Positions 43,772-55,500 of a stretch of DNA of 64,000 nt are shown here, one piece after another. Positions within the stretch are counted from its first letter, which is position 1, and every line of letters starts with the position of its first letter. Origin of the DNA: Nageia nagi (taxonomy: Eukaryota > Pinophyta); NCBI GenBank assembly GCA_050084985.1, contig JBITNC010000001.1:8804001-8868000 (forward strand), in the 5' to 3' direction. The notes under the pieces are model-generated. The model ran no database searches. It worked only from the letters and a program-made list of their open reading frames with translations, and was not told the origin of the DNA. Position numbers and translations under genes: made by a program.

Positions 43772-44499
43772 TGTTGGAATGTATAATGTATTATTGTAAA
43801 TATATGTATTAAATATTCTATATAAATTCACTAATACTTAAGGGTATTATTTGATACCTTAAGTATTTTGGTGAATATAATAATGTAACTTGTCCTACAC
43901 TTCAAGTCATGAGCATGCCCCTTGGGTCAAAGGATGTGCATGTCATGCTTATGTAATCTAAGAGGGATTTTGGCCTATAAATAGAAGGCTCCCTCTTTGT
44001 AATTACACACCAATTATGGACTAAAGATATGTTATATTATAGAAGTGTAGGGGTTGAGATTAAGAGAATCGTAAGAGAGTTGTATTTGTGAGAGAAGTAA
44101 ATATCTAATTAGTGGATGTACTCCTAGTTGGAGGAATCACTTTACATCTTGTGTTGTGAGATTGCTTTGTGTATTTGTTGAATGTAATTGTGAGCTTTTA
44201 TGTGATATTGGTAGTTTAAAAATTATATTATTAAAAGGTTCCTTTTTTGTAATTATAAACCAATTGTGGAGTAAGGATATGCTATAGGATAGAAGTGTAG
44301 GAGTTGAGATTAAGAGAATTGTAAGAGAGTTTTATTTATGAGAGAAGTAAAGATCTAATTAATGGATGTACTTTTTGTTGGAGGAACCACTTTACATCTT
44401 GTATTTATGAGATTGCTTTGTGTATTTGTTGGGTGTAATTATAAACTTTCATGTGATCTTGTTAGTTTAGAAATTACATTATTAGTGTTAGTTCCTTCT
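43772..44499 (+). repeat. Copia B 5' LTR with internal 250-bp duplication
   Basis: TGTTGGAATG to GTTCCTTCTA. The block from about 43990 to 44240 is repeated at 44240-44490 (offset 250): both contain CCAATTGTGGAGTAAGGATA-like, TAAGAGAGTTGTATTTGTGA and CTTTACATCTTGT words. The TATA box lies at 43975-43984, upstream of copy one. Confidence 0.93.
43975..43984 (+). promoter_or_regulatory. TATA box in copia B 5' LTR
   Basis: GGCCTATAAATAGAAGG; the same CTATAAATAG word is in the 3' LTR at 52042-52051 and, reversed, in copia A's LTRs. Confidence 0.65.
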
Positions 44500-44502
44500 A
44501 AT

Positions 44503-44514
44503 TGGTATCAGAGC
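44503..44514 (+). other. Copia B primer-binding site
   Basis: TGGTATCAGAGC, complementary to the initiator tRNA-Met 3' end, three bases inside the LTR. Confidence 0.93.
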
Positions 44515-44982
44515 ACCCTTGGAGGCTCCTCTTTACATCCTTAGGTTGAAAACTCTTCTTCAACTCTTTTAGAGATCTTTTTCCTTTCCATATTGAAGTC
44601 TTGTTGAGGTAAAGAATAATAAAAGGTATAATTACCTTTCTTCTTAGTTATTTTTTTTACTCATTATTGATAGTAACATATTTTGTAATATATGTTAGTT
44701 CATTTGTTTTACACACTATGGTTGAAATGGTGACATAATTTATTTTGTAGACTAACTTTTTATGTTAAATTACAATTTTTTTAACATATTGGTCTCTTTT
44801 ATTGAAATTTCATATTTCATTGTTAAGGAGAAATTTGCTTTTCAATAATCTATTTACACAAATTGCAAATATATAGATCTATATATCTATATATAGATCT
44901 ATATATCTATATTTCAATCCACCTTTGTATGGGTAGCATATATATCTAATTTATTTTACACATAATCAAAAATAACAAAAAA
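44515..44982. other. Copia B leader, AT-rich
   Basis: No gene. It contains a short palindromic run of TATAGATCTATATATC words near 44870-44912. Confidence 0.6.
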
Positions 44983-45660
44983 ATGTTTTCAATTAGCAGC
45001 AATGACCTCCCCTTTGTTGTTCCTCCACCACCACCTTCCTCCACGTTGCACTTGCAAACCTCCCTTGCACCAATCAATTGGCAACCCTCTTCTCACACAT
45101 TTGGTTTTTGCTTGATTGTCACTCTTCTCATGCTCATCCCTTTGTTGACCATGGGATTCATTTCATGCTTAGAAGTTGAGCATTGTTTTATTTGCTCTAT
45201 GCATTTCCTCTCTATTTGAGCCTAAATTTCATTATGAATGGTTGAAATGTTAATGAATTGCAAACCAGGAAGATGGGACAACTCACCCTAGCCCATCATC
45301 CTCATCTGACCATCATGCAATTCTCATGCACTCTAAAACCAAAGGCCTTCATGTGCATGTATTCGACCCCTGGGGAAAAACCTTTCAACTAATTAGGGCT
45401 TCTAACACACTAGATTTCCCACTACTTTGACTCCTTACAAGAATGAAATTTGGCTACCAAGTTGCACAAATATTTCTTGGGGTCTATAGGAATTAGGGAT
45501 TTCTTGAGAATTGTATAGTTGCTCAAACCATTATCCCCCACCATCTGTGCATCGTAGGTTCAAATATGAGAGAAATGAGTTGGATGATTGCCTAAGACCT
45601 TGATGAATTTGACAACGAAGGGAGAATGGATTTCATGAGAGAATAGTGTATGATTAGATA
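44983..45660 (+). pseudogene. Coding-like cargo in copia B leader, unidentified
   Basis: ATG 44983 opens a 78-codon frame with PPPPPSSTLHLQTSL and a hydrophobic stretch (CLIVTLLMLIPLLTMGFI). In another frame, near 45270-45430, a longer sense run includes KTKGLHVHVFDPWGKTFQLI and MKFGYQVAQIFLGVY; farther on REMSWMIA, a stop and DLDEFDNEGRMDF. Its higher GC and its position between the PBS and the leader module match the foreign segment in copia A. I do not recognise the source; it may be a captured host sequence. Broken by several stops. Confidence 0.35.
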
Positions 45661-46839
45661 CGTAGTATGATGTTATGTGTTGGTGCACCATGTTTCATAG
45701 GGAAATTTGTGGTCCAATCTTGTGTGTGTTCACCAAGTAGGGCAATTTATGATTCCCAAGATGTACAATCTTTTTTGTTATTTGCTTCCTTTTACTAGCC
45801 TAGTACTCCTTGCCTGCCCTCCTCTATTACCCCATCTTCCACTCCCAAAATCCTAGCTAGGCATTTTCCAACTCAGACTTGACTTTCAACTACATGTTTA
45901 TTTGAATCTAATTTCTCTTTTGACTAGATATCTCTTCCCTAAATTGCCTTTCCACTCAGATCCAAGTGGAGATTACAATGTTATCCACTATCTACCCTCT
46001 AATATCACATGACCTTAGGTAGCTTGGCTACTATCTAAGGTTAGGTAAAGGAATTTAAGCATTGGTAGGATTATGTATTCCCAAATAGCTAAAAGAATGA
46101 TGAGGGACATCAAGTTGGGCTTTGTGGTGTTGGCAAAGTGTAGCATGACCCTCACTAATGCCATCCACAACTGCTAAGATGCTCCCACCAACCTTTTGGT
46201 TTTCAACAAACACCTACTTCATATCCTCTTTTTCAATCTTACCTACCAATCATATTTTTTTATTTTTTAAAGAACACCTACCTCATGTTCTATTTTTCAA
46301 CATTGCCTTTTATTTTCCACCTGTCTTTTTTACTCACCTTATTTTTTAAGAAATCTTATTTTTTTAAGTAAAAAAGGGGAAGAGATGAGTATTTTACTTA
46401 AAAATAAAAATAAAAATGTTTATGCATGCCTAATATTTTCTTAGTACTTAATTTTTGGTGATACAAGCTTAAAGACTTAAAATTTAAGTTAAATATTTTT
46501 AAGTCAAAAATGCATGCTTATGACTTAAAAATGTATGATTATGTCTCTTAAATTCTAGTTCTTATGAAGAAATAATGCATGCTTAATTTTTGAATTGATG
46601 CATGCTTATTTAAGTTAATGATGCATACTTATGGGATTGATGTATGCTCTTTTACAAAAATGAACTTGAGCAAAATATGAACTCGTATAAAGATGTTCTT
46701 TAGGGGTTAGTAAACAAAACCCATTAAACACTTAGGTTTCAATTTATTGAATAGATGATATTTTACTTATGCTCTTTTGTTTCATATTTTGCATTTTGAT
46801 TTATTTGCTTATGCAAACAAAAATGCAAACATTGATATG
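45661..46839. other. Copia B leader, remaining part
   Basis: 45661-46150 is unassigned. 46150-46840 is AT-rich with CATGCTTA and TTAAGT words like 5700-6400 in copia A. The frame 46158-46349 is hydrophobic and unsupported. Confidence 0.5.
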
Positions 46840-47290
46840 AGCAACACCCTAAAATGAATACATCTGCATGTACATTCCACAACATGACTTGTTTAGAGAG
46901 CCATGAGTTGAGGATAGGCAGACTAGAGCCTTTAAATTCAATAATCCAAGTGGTAAAAATTCTATACTAGTTAATTACCCTTAAGTCCTCTGTTGGTCTG
47001 GATTTAACTCCAATAGGTGGATAGATATGTGTGTAGTGATACCACATATCCACATGTCCATTCAAGGATTATCCTAATAATCTAGGAGGATAACTTGAAA
47101 CCTAATCAAAATTAATAATTTGGTCGATCTAATAAATATCAAAGCCTTAAAAAATAGCTCATACTTCTTGTAAGAGTATATTGTTACCCAAGGAGAACTA
47201 GTTGAGGATTGGTAGGACTTGAGCTCCTCTTATGTGGGCATCTACGTGAAGGCCTAATTTTAGACAAGACAATAAGCCTCAACCATGTCA
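46840..47290 (+). repeat. Shared leader module, copia B copy
   Basis: Inverted relative to 5200-5660 and 55020-55500, as expected for a plus-strand element. Shows AGTGATACCACATATCC, GGATTATCCTAATAATC and GAAGGCCTAATTT. Confidence 0.75.
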
Positions 47291-49100
47291 CTTTATATCT
47301 AATGGTATTATTTTTATCCCACATATGTTGAGCTATGGTGATTTGTTCTACAAGCATGAGAGTTTTCTCATCCTTAAAAATATATATATTTCAAAATTAA
47401 GTATTTTATGCACTATATTTTGAAATATTTTATGCATTAGCATTATTCTATTTTATGTGCATCATTGCTTACAATGTCTTTAAATTAAAATTATTATATT
47501 TATGATTTATCTTAAGAAATTGGAACTTTATCCAATAAATGATTTAATACAAGATAAAAACAAAAATAATATTTCTGAAAAGTTTTACTCATATGCCCAA
47601 GTGGATAGCCAAACTAAGTAGAATCATGATCGAGAGAGTTAGAGTTAGAAATCTTAAGATCTGTGATAGGAGAAATAAGTATATGGAATAATGCATCATG
47701 AGTAATTGAAAAAAAATGACACCTAATATCAAAAAATGGGTAGTACAATCATTGATCCCCTTTTTGCGTTAGTCATGAAACATAAGTGGACTCTCAATGA
47801 AGATCTTATCATCATACTATAAATGCAATAGTATAAAAGTGATAGTTCTCATAAGGATGTAGCCTTGTAGGACCTATATAGTGCAGAAAATAGAAGATAA
47901 AAGGTGTCCATGAATAATAAAATATGACATTTCATATACAATTTGGATGATAGACAAGTGTGAGTATGAAGTGCAACTACTTGACATCCTCCAAATGATG
48001 GATAAAGTAGATGGCCCATCGATAGCGACTTTGATCACCTTGTATGTGAACCAAGTTTTATTACATAATAATTTGCAATGCAAGACAAGTACATTGTAAG
48101 ACTTGATCTTGAATACATCGATAAAGAACTTCTTAGAAATATTAGCATGAATACCTTAGAAAATGGTTATATCCATGATGAATAACAAAATGATTCAGCT
48201 CTCTCTAAAGGTTTCATACATAAGTAAATATGATGGTGATCAACTAGAATACAATGAATTTATAAAATTCCAACTAACTAGATCATCATTCATTAATGGA
48301 AACATCAAAATAGATCAACCATACAAGTATAATAACCAATGTGACCTTATCTTTTACTTTATTAAAATATTAGAAAAGATTTCCACTAACAAGCCCAAGT
48401 GGATGGCATGTATGGCTTGATTCATGCTAGTCTAATCAATGGTCACCAGAATTCAAAGAATTAGTATCATCTTTAGATATGCTAAAATCAAATGTATCCA
48501 ATCCTAAAAGATATTGATGTGAAAGAGGTAAAAAGTGATAAGAAAATAAAATTTGATGATATAAAATATGATATCTACCTTGACAAGCAACATGAAAAGA
48601 GTACATGGATGAACATTGAAGCCCATGATGACAAACTGCTCATGCTATAGTGAGTGGTTTAAAATACTCCTATGGATGTAGGCAAGGTGATCCAATGTCA
48701 CATACGAATTGCAAAAGATAATGATTGAATGGGGTATAAACCATTATACACCATGTCCAATCAAGTCAACGAAGTAAATGAAATAATTGGTGAACATGAT
48801 CCTCATGACTGAGATGAAAAATCATGCAAATACTATAATGATCGTTTGGGTACAATTACAAAAATACTAGTCATTATTGCAATAAAACCTTAGATATGAT
48901 CAAAGCATGATTTTCTAAAGCTACATGAACACTGCAATGCACTATGTTATCCTAGAGATCACTCGGTAGGGCATGAAATTGAGACACATCCATAACAACT
49001 CAAATCATAAATGCAAAGTATTGAATGATAAGCAAGAGTCATTTATGACTATTTATAATGCATATGATTTGATATAATCAAACTATAATAATTATGACAA
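47291..49100 (+). pseudogene. Copia B interior: decayed ORF of unknown type
   Basis: The position where gag-pol should be. A plus-strand coding-like run spans about 47880-49100: CEYEVQLLDILQMMDKVDGP, then the open part 48163-48420 (SYISKYDGDQLEYNEF), then more sense broken by stops. Near 48830 a Cys/His-like cluster (SCKYYNDRLG) may be a broken zinc knuckle, which would make this a very diverged Gag. No DSG, DDE or YVDD motif is visible. Confidence 0.35.
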
Positions 49101-50088
49101 TTGAAGAAAAAGATTTGTAACAATAAAATATCTCATCTACTACTCATTTAATTGATTGATATCATACATGTCAAGATGGCAATAATGATAGTACCACTAG
49201 GTCACATAGTGACTAAGTCATCATTATGCTATTTTTATCTCTCTTTTTGACTATTAAAATGGATAGTTTAATCATGAGCGATACGTTGATCATCATGACA
49301 TCCATAGAAAATTTTATTGCACACATGGGATGTTTTTCTTTGAGTTCTAACATGAAAACAAACATATGGATAGATTTAAAGAATGCTTACCTTCACCATA
49401 AATTGGTTGTAACAAAGGTCGAGATGGAGCTATCATTATGATATGCTACAATAAGAGAAAGCTATATGTATATAGTATTACCATGCAATCTTGGTTGAGT
49501 ATAATAAACTACTAGCTAAGAAAAATATGTGGCAATTACAAGCATAAGCGAATGAGATACAAAGGCGTGATGCCTGTAATAATTGCTGTGAAATGTGATG
49601 ATTAAAAGAAAATAGAAGAAAAGAGCCTTTCAATATAAGGATATCCTTCAACACTTTGGTATTCATATTCCAAAAGAAATAGCAACTAAACCTTCTATGG
49701 GTCCTGTCGAAGTTGATCCATAATTTCAATCACAGCAATCAGCTACTTTGGTATGGAATAAACATTCCTACACCAAAACATGTATTTTATTCATCAAACC
49801 CTATTTTGAAGTAGGGTTGGTGACATATCCCTTCAAGAAGAGTATTGGTTGAATTCTTGATTTGCTATTGTAATATGTATGTAAACTTTATCAAATCCAA
49901 GCAAGTTCTTGATGAATGAACTATAGCTTTGTTCATCTACATTTTTTTTACTTCCATGTTGGAAAGGTGGATCTATTTTTGATGGATTATGTACATTACT
50001 AAATCCAAGTCTCTTTTATTGATGTTTTTGTTACATGCCTCTTTCATTGACTGTGTGTTGTATAGTGTTGATTTTGTTGTAAACCTTT
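49101..50088 (+). other. Copia B interior, continued
   Basis: A few coding-like words (IGCNKGRDGAIIMICYNKRK near 49400-49460) but no domain. The frame 49226-49441 is unsupported. Resembles heavily decayed pol only in position. Confidence 0.35.
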
Positions 50089-50490
50089 ATGGTAAGTTCA
50101 CTCTACATAAGAAACTTATTGTACAACTTGGCCTATCTTGCACTATTTAATTATCCATATGTGAGAAACTCTTATGTGTCTTTTGGCATTGTTCAGTTAT
50201 CCATATGTGAAGAACTTGTATGTGTATACTCTATTTTTTGGCCTATCTTACACTATTCAGTTATCCATATGTGAGAAACTTTTATGTGTCTTTTGTCACT
50301 GTTTAGTTATCCATATGTGAGGAACTCTTATGTCATACTCTATTTTTTGGTCATTCTCATATTGTTCAGTTATCCATATGTGAGGAACTCTTATGTGTTA
50401 TTTGGCACTATTCAGTTATCCATATGTGAGGAACTTGTCTATGCATGTTCTCTTTGTCATGATAATCAACACCTATTTTATATACAGTAG
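50089..50490 (+). repeat. Copia B 3' array 1 (TTATCCATATGTGAGGAAC units)
   Basis: Six or seven units around CAGTTATCCATATGTGAGAA and CTTATGTGTCTTTTGGCA at roughly 45-65 bp spacing. Counterpart of the 770-1155 array in copia A. The ORFs here are by-products of the repeat. Confidence 0.85.
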
Positions 50491-50830
50491 GTGACTATTA
50501 GTATTGGCTTGGCATTCTCTGTGATGACTTATAGTGCACCTTCAAATCTATGTATTTTTCATTAACTATAAGTATTAGCTTGGCATACTTTGTGATGACT
50601 TATAGTGTAACATAAATTCAAGTATCTTTTAGAAACTATAAGTATTGGCTTAGCATCTTCTATGATGACTTATAGTGCACCCTCAAATCTATGTATTTTT
50701 CATTAATTATAAGTATTGGCTTGGCATCCTCTATGATGACTTATAGTGCAACATACATCCAAGTATCTTTTGGTGATTATAAGTATTGGCTTGGCATCTC
50801 CATGATGACTTATAGTGAACCAGTGGCCAC
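50491..50830 (+). repeat. Copia B 3' array 2: 70-bp unit, 5 copies
   Basis: AGTATTGGCTTGGCAT at 50500, 50571, 50641, 50712 and 50782, each followed by GATGACTTATAGTGCA. Copias A, C and E carry only one or two copies of this block (for example near 670-715), so it was amplified in B. Confidence 0.9.
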
Positions 50831-51873
50831 ACTCTTTTCTTCTTCCATGATGATAGAAGTTTGATCTATGATGATATATTATTTTCATATTATTGATAAA
50901 ATTTGAATCATTTCGATTGATTCATACTACTAATTTTATCATTTCCCTCTTAACTAGTATCATGGTTAAGATGGAATTCTACTTATCACCTCTTGGCTCA
51001 CTCTTGGTAAAGTTAAGTTTCTTTGTGTGCTATCTTAATTCACTCTTGGTAAAGTCAAGTTTATTTGTTATGACATCTTGACTCCCTTTTGGTAAATTCA
51101 AGTTTAATTATTATACCTTTTTGACTCCCTCTTAGTAAATTCAAGCTTATTTATTATGCCTTTTTAATGTGGTATGGCACCTTATGGTTTTATGTATCTT
51201 AATGTGATACTTATGATGGTATTTTGTACCTTATGATATTTGTTTTGCCTTTTAATCTTGTTGTCCATATTGGTCACATTGGCCTTTCTTCATGGCATGC
51301 TTCATGTCACATTGTCACACATGTATTTATTTGATGAAGTTGTCATCAAGGGAGAGAAAATGTTTGGTTGGTTGTATTGTTGTGATGACACCCCTCATAT
51401 AAAACAAGTACACAAGTCTTGATATATGCATAAATGATATTCTTAGATATCATATTTGATGCTTTATGTCATCCTTGTTGTTGTGCATTTATGATGCTTT
51501 ATTATGATTAATGTATGGATAGTGTGATTCATCTATCCTTGTTGATATAAATATGATGCATCTAATTGATCTTATTGTTTTAGATACTTATGACTTGCAG
51601 ATTCCTTTAAGATTATAGGTTGCTTACCTCAAGTATGCAAGCTTTTTGAAACTCTTTATGACTTCCATTTGGATGAATAATTCATGTACATTGAAACTAA
51701 TTATGGTTAATAATTGTATTTAAAAAAGTAGTGAGTCTCAAACTAGATCTTTTTTACTTTATAAATATGTAAAAAGTTCTCATCTCTATTGTATCTATTT
51801 GAAAGTGAGCTCTCTTACTTTCTCTTCTTCTTCTCTTTTACTTGCTCTATCCCAATATTGCATTAAAGAGGAG
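50831..51873 (+). other. Copia B 3' UTR and purine tract
   Basis: 50930-51150 repeats TTGACTCCCTCTTGGTAAA-like words about every 55 bp. 51150-51860 is noncoding and ends with TTTGAAAGTGAGCTCTC..., then the purine tract. No gene. Confidence 0.6.
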
Positions 51874-52315
51874 TGTTGAAATGTATAATGCAGTATTGTA
51901 AATAGATGTATTAAATATTCTATATAAATTCACTAATACATAAGGATATTATTTGATACCTTAAGTATTTTAGTGAATATAATAATATAACTTGTCTTAC
52001 ACTCCAAGTCATGAGCATGCCCCTTGCATAGGAATTTTGATCTATAAATAGAAGGCTTTCTCTTTTTAATTACACACCAATTGTGGAGTAAGGATATGTT
52101 ATAGGATAGAAGTGTAGGAGTTGAGATTAGGAGAATTGTAAGAGAGTTGTATTTGTGAGAGAAGTAAAGATCTAGTTAGTGGATATACTCCTAGTTGGAG
52201 GAACCACTTTACATCTTGTGTTGTGAGATTACTTTATGTATTTGTTAGATGTAATTGTGAGCTTTCATATGATCTTGGTAGTTTAAAAATTATATTTTTA
52301 GTTTTAGTTCCTTCA
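51874..52315 (+). repeat. Copia B 3' LTR (442 bp)
   Basis: TGTTGAAATG to TAGTTCCTTCA. It has a single copy of the block duplicated in the 5' LTR and lacks about 36 bp after GCATGCCCCTT. Confidence 0.92.
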
Positions 52316-53050
52316 AAAATAATTTCAAAAGAGCCTAGGATTGTAACATACTTGCACTCCTATATTATAAACTTTTGCAAGATATCTAAGATATACTTGG
52401 ATTGACTAAAGTAAGTATAATCCTTGTATTGGTACACTTACATACCAAAATAGTAGTGAAATAGATGAAGGTCATTCATTTTAAAAGTTGCCTTAAGTTT
52501 GGATATGTAGTCTTGTATGAGGACTATATTATTCTTTGTATTCAATAGATCATCCACATAGAGAAGCATCAAGTTCAAGTCCTATCCTTGGTTGAGCACA
52601 TAAAGATCTATGTTAGAGAAGCTTTTAGAAAACTTAATGTCCTCAAAGTATCCTAAAATCTTTTTCTACTAGACCCTTGATGCTTGTTTAAGTCCGTACA
52701 AAGACTTCTTTAATTTGTAGACAAAAGATTCTTTACCTTCAACAACAAACCCTTTTGGTTGATTCATGTAGATTTTCACATCCAAATCACCATTGAAAAA
52801 AGCACTCTTAATATCAAATTGTAAAAATTTCTATATTTGAGTTGTTGAAAGAGTAAGGATTACCTTAACAATAGGCATATTTGCTATTGGAGTAAAAGTT
52901 TCCTCATAATCAATTCCATATTTTTGATCGAAATCTTTAGCTACTAACCTTGATTTATATTTTTCAATATCTCTAATTGAGTTATGTTTAAGCTTATAAA
53001 TCCATTTATTTCTAATCACATTACATTCATTAAGATAAAAAACCAAATCT
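52316..53050 (-). pseudogene. Copia E reverse transcriptase (right of copia B)
   Basis: Minus-strand RT. MLLYVDDLL lies near 52548-52570, the SKSLYGLK-equivalent near 52700, then NQPKGFVVEGKES-like, and 53046-52831 is open (RNKWIYKLKH, YKSRLVAKDFDQKYGIDYEE). Catalytic aspartates are present. It joins 43771 once copia B is removed. Stops and a frameshift near 52800-52830. Confidence 0.88.
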
Positions 53051-54010
53051 CAAGTTTGATTTTTCATTAAAATCTCATACTCCACATTTATTGCATTCAT
53101 CTAGCACTCATGCTTTGAAGGTTCTTTGTAGGATGAAAACTTATTCTTGTAATAAATTTTAGCAAATAAGGATTTATTAATAGTCATACTCCTTGTTATC
53201 TTTTGTGTTGGAGAGTTTTTCCTTAGGTGACAAATCCACACTAACATCCAACCAATTAAAAGCAACAGAATAATCATCACTCTCATCAAGGTTCACATAT
53301 AAAGTAGACTCTTTAGGTAGTTCATTGAACTTAACATCCTTTGACACAAAGACTGCATGAGAAGAAGATTGGTATAGCTTGTAGCCTCTATGCTAATTAT
53401 TATAGCCTACAAATATACACTTTTTAGATCTCTTATAAAGCTTCTTCCTTTTTTTAGGAACAACAAAAGATATAAGCATCACAACCAAAGACCCTAAAGT
53501 GAGAGATGTTAGGTTTTTTTCTTTTTCATGCCTCATATAGAGTTTTATCTTCAACTACTTTTATAAGACACCTATTTAAGATGTAGATTGTAGTATTTAC
53601 AACTTCACCCTATAAGAAGCTAAAAAGATCTCCCAACATACATCTTTCCATTTCTTGAATGGTTCTATTCTTCCTTTAGGCTACACCATTATGCTAAGAA
53701 GTGTATGGGATAGTAAACTACCTCTTGATTTTATAGTTGGTACAAAAATCATTGAATTTATTATTATTATACTCACCATTATAATTTTGAATCCAGACTA
53801 ATTTTCTATCAAGGCTTTGAAATCTTTGAACCTATCAAAGGTTTGATCTTTATGCTCTAAAAGATAACCAAATGTCATCTTGCTGAAGTAATTTATGAAG
53901 GTCAAGATATAAGATACTCCCTTATGTGATTTAATTAAAAATAGACCCATAAAATATGAATGCATAAGCTAAGAAAGGTTAGTTGTAGTTGTTGCTTTAT
54001 CTTTCTCAAA
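53051..54010 (-). pseudogene. Copia E integrase
   Basis: Decayed counterpart of 2796-3640 in copia A. Includes TINKSLFAKI (53200), FGCDAYIF-like (near 53480), a GCSLKEE-like region and the DQTFDRFKDFKAL stretch (near 53800-53870). No catalytic triad is readable in one frame. Left of about 54010 the match to copia A stops, so the zinc region, protease and gag are missing. Confidence 0.78.
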
Positions 54011-54535
54011 TATATGAGCTATCATAAGAAATGGTTTATCAAAAATATATATAAGCATATTTTAGAAAAGTCAAATAAATTACCTTTACCAACTTCCAAA
54101 CTCATAGTCATTATATTGTCTCTAACAACTAATGCACCATTCATAAGGGAATTTCTAAATATATAAATTAATAACTAAGGCATTTTGATCACAAGATTAG
54201 AAGCTATACAAAAGCCTTTAAACAAATATCTTGTTTAATATGCCACAAGATAAGATTTACTTGGCTATGATCTTTTAACTATAGAATCCATAAGTCAACT
54301 TCTCTATAAAGATGTATAAATTGTAAATAATGCCAACTTGACCATGCTACTAGTCAAGATGCAAATGATGGATAAAGGTAGCATTAATCCATTAAGGATT
54401 CAACTTACATCAACTACATAAATACAATTCTTACCAATGAAGTAAATTAGCATTTATCCATAATGGATAAACTTTCTACTAATAGAAGTAAAGTGGCATA
54501 AGGTGAACCTTTTCAATTAAAGAGAAGAATGAACC
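54011..54535. other. Copia E spacer where gag is missing
   Basis: No gag or protease recognised. TTACCATCAAT/ATCCATAATGGATAA-like words near 54390-54480 look like the start of the repeat that follows. Confidence 0.5.
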
Positions 54536-54820
54536 TTTTAACTACTCTAACAAAAAATGTAACTATGGAGATAGATGAACATTTTAACTACTCTATCAAA
54601 AAATTGCAACTATGGAGAAAGGTAAACCTTTTAACTACTCCATCAAAAATTTGCAACTATAGAGAAAGGCAAAACCTTTTAACTACTCCATCAAAATAAT
54701 TACAATTATGGAGAAGAGCAAACCTTTTAACTACTCCATGAAAACATTTGCAACTATGGAGAAGGTTGAACCTTTTAACTACTCCATCAAAAACAAATCT
54801 ACAACTATGGATATCAACAA
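54536..54820. repeat. Copia E 48-bp tandem repeat, 6 copies
   Basis: TTTTAACTACTCCATCAAAA plus TTGCAACTATGGAGAA at 54536, 54582, 54629, 54677, 54725 and 54773 (46-48 bp spacing). It lies where gag should begin. The minus frame 54842-54657 is a by-product. Confidence 0.92.
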
Positions 54821-55019
54821 GTGTACTATCATCATTTAGCAAGAGTTTTCATCCAACCAAATATACAAGAAAAAAATCACAATTATATAAACTAATGTGC
54901 ACATTTTCATCATAATCCATAAAAAATAATCATTAAAACATATGCATCATTATTGCAAACTTAATCTTTACATCAACATGTGCATAAAGAAATATCCATA
55001 TATCCAATATTTTACCATC
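54821..55019. other. Short unassigned spacer in copia E
   Basis: AT-rich; nothing recognised. Confidence 0.5.
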
Positions 55020-55500
55020 AATAAATATCACTTGGGGGAGAGTAAGTTGAGATTATTTTCTTATAAATTAGGCCTTCATTTGAATGCTCTTAAAGAGCTC
55101 AAATCTTACCAATTTTCAACTAGTTCACCTAGGGCAACCATATACCCTCTCAGAAGAAGTACTAGCTATTTTTCAAGGTTATGACGTATGTTGGATAGGC
55201 CAAATTAATTATCTTGATTAAATTTTTATTTTTCCTCCTAAGCTATCAGGATAATTTTTAAATGGACACACAGACATGTGGTATCACTATACACATGTCT
55301 ATCCATATATATGAAGTTAAATCCAGAATAACAAAGGACTTAGAGGTAATTAAGAAGTACGTACTTTTCACCACTTGGATCATCATATTAAAAGGCTCAA
55401 GTTCACCTTATTCTCATCTCATGAATCTCCAAACAAGTCATGTTGAGGAAAAAAATATGTGGATATGTTCATTTTAGGGGGAAGCAAATTTTCAATGTTT
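55020..55500 (-). repeat. Shared leader module, copia E copy
   Basis: Same orientation as 5200-5660: AATTAGGCCTTCATTTGAAT, TTATCTTGATTAAATTTTT, GACATGTGGTATCACTATAC. Confidence 0.75.

Larger units (their letters stand above)
43772..52315 (+). mobile_element. Copia B: plus-strand relative inserted in copia E
   Basis: Plus-strand element with LTRs 43772-44499 (728 bp) and 51874-52315 (442 bp), PBS TGGTATCAGAGC (44503-44514) and purine tract ATTAAAGAGGAG (51862-51873). The leader module (46840-47290) and 3' repeats match copias A and E, but I find no recognisable copia gag-pol inside, so it looks non-autonomous. The flank 5-mers AATGT and AAAAT match at only three of five positions, so the target duplication is decayed or boundaries shifted by a base. 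The LTRs are about 93 % alike outside their indels. Confidence 0.88.

Noticed and set aside
47291-49100. Endogenous pararetrovirus segment
   Set aside because: No RT, coat or movement-protein motif seen; position inside copia B is explained by a non-autonomous copia interior.
50089-50490. Plus-strand ORFs in the copia B 3' region
   Set aside because: Product of the TTATCCATATGTG tandem array.
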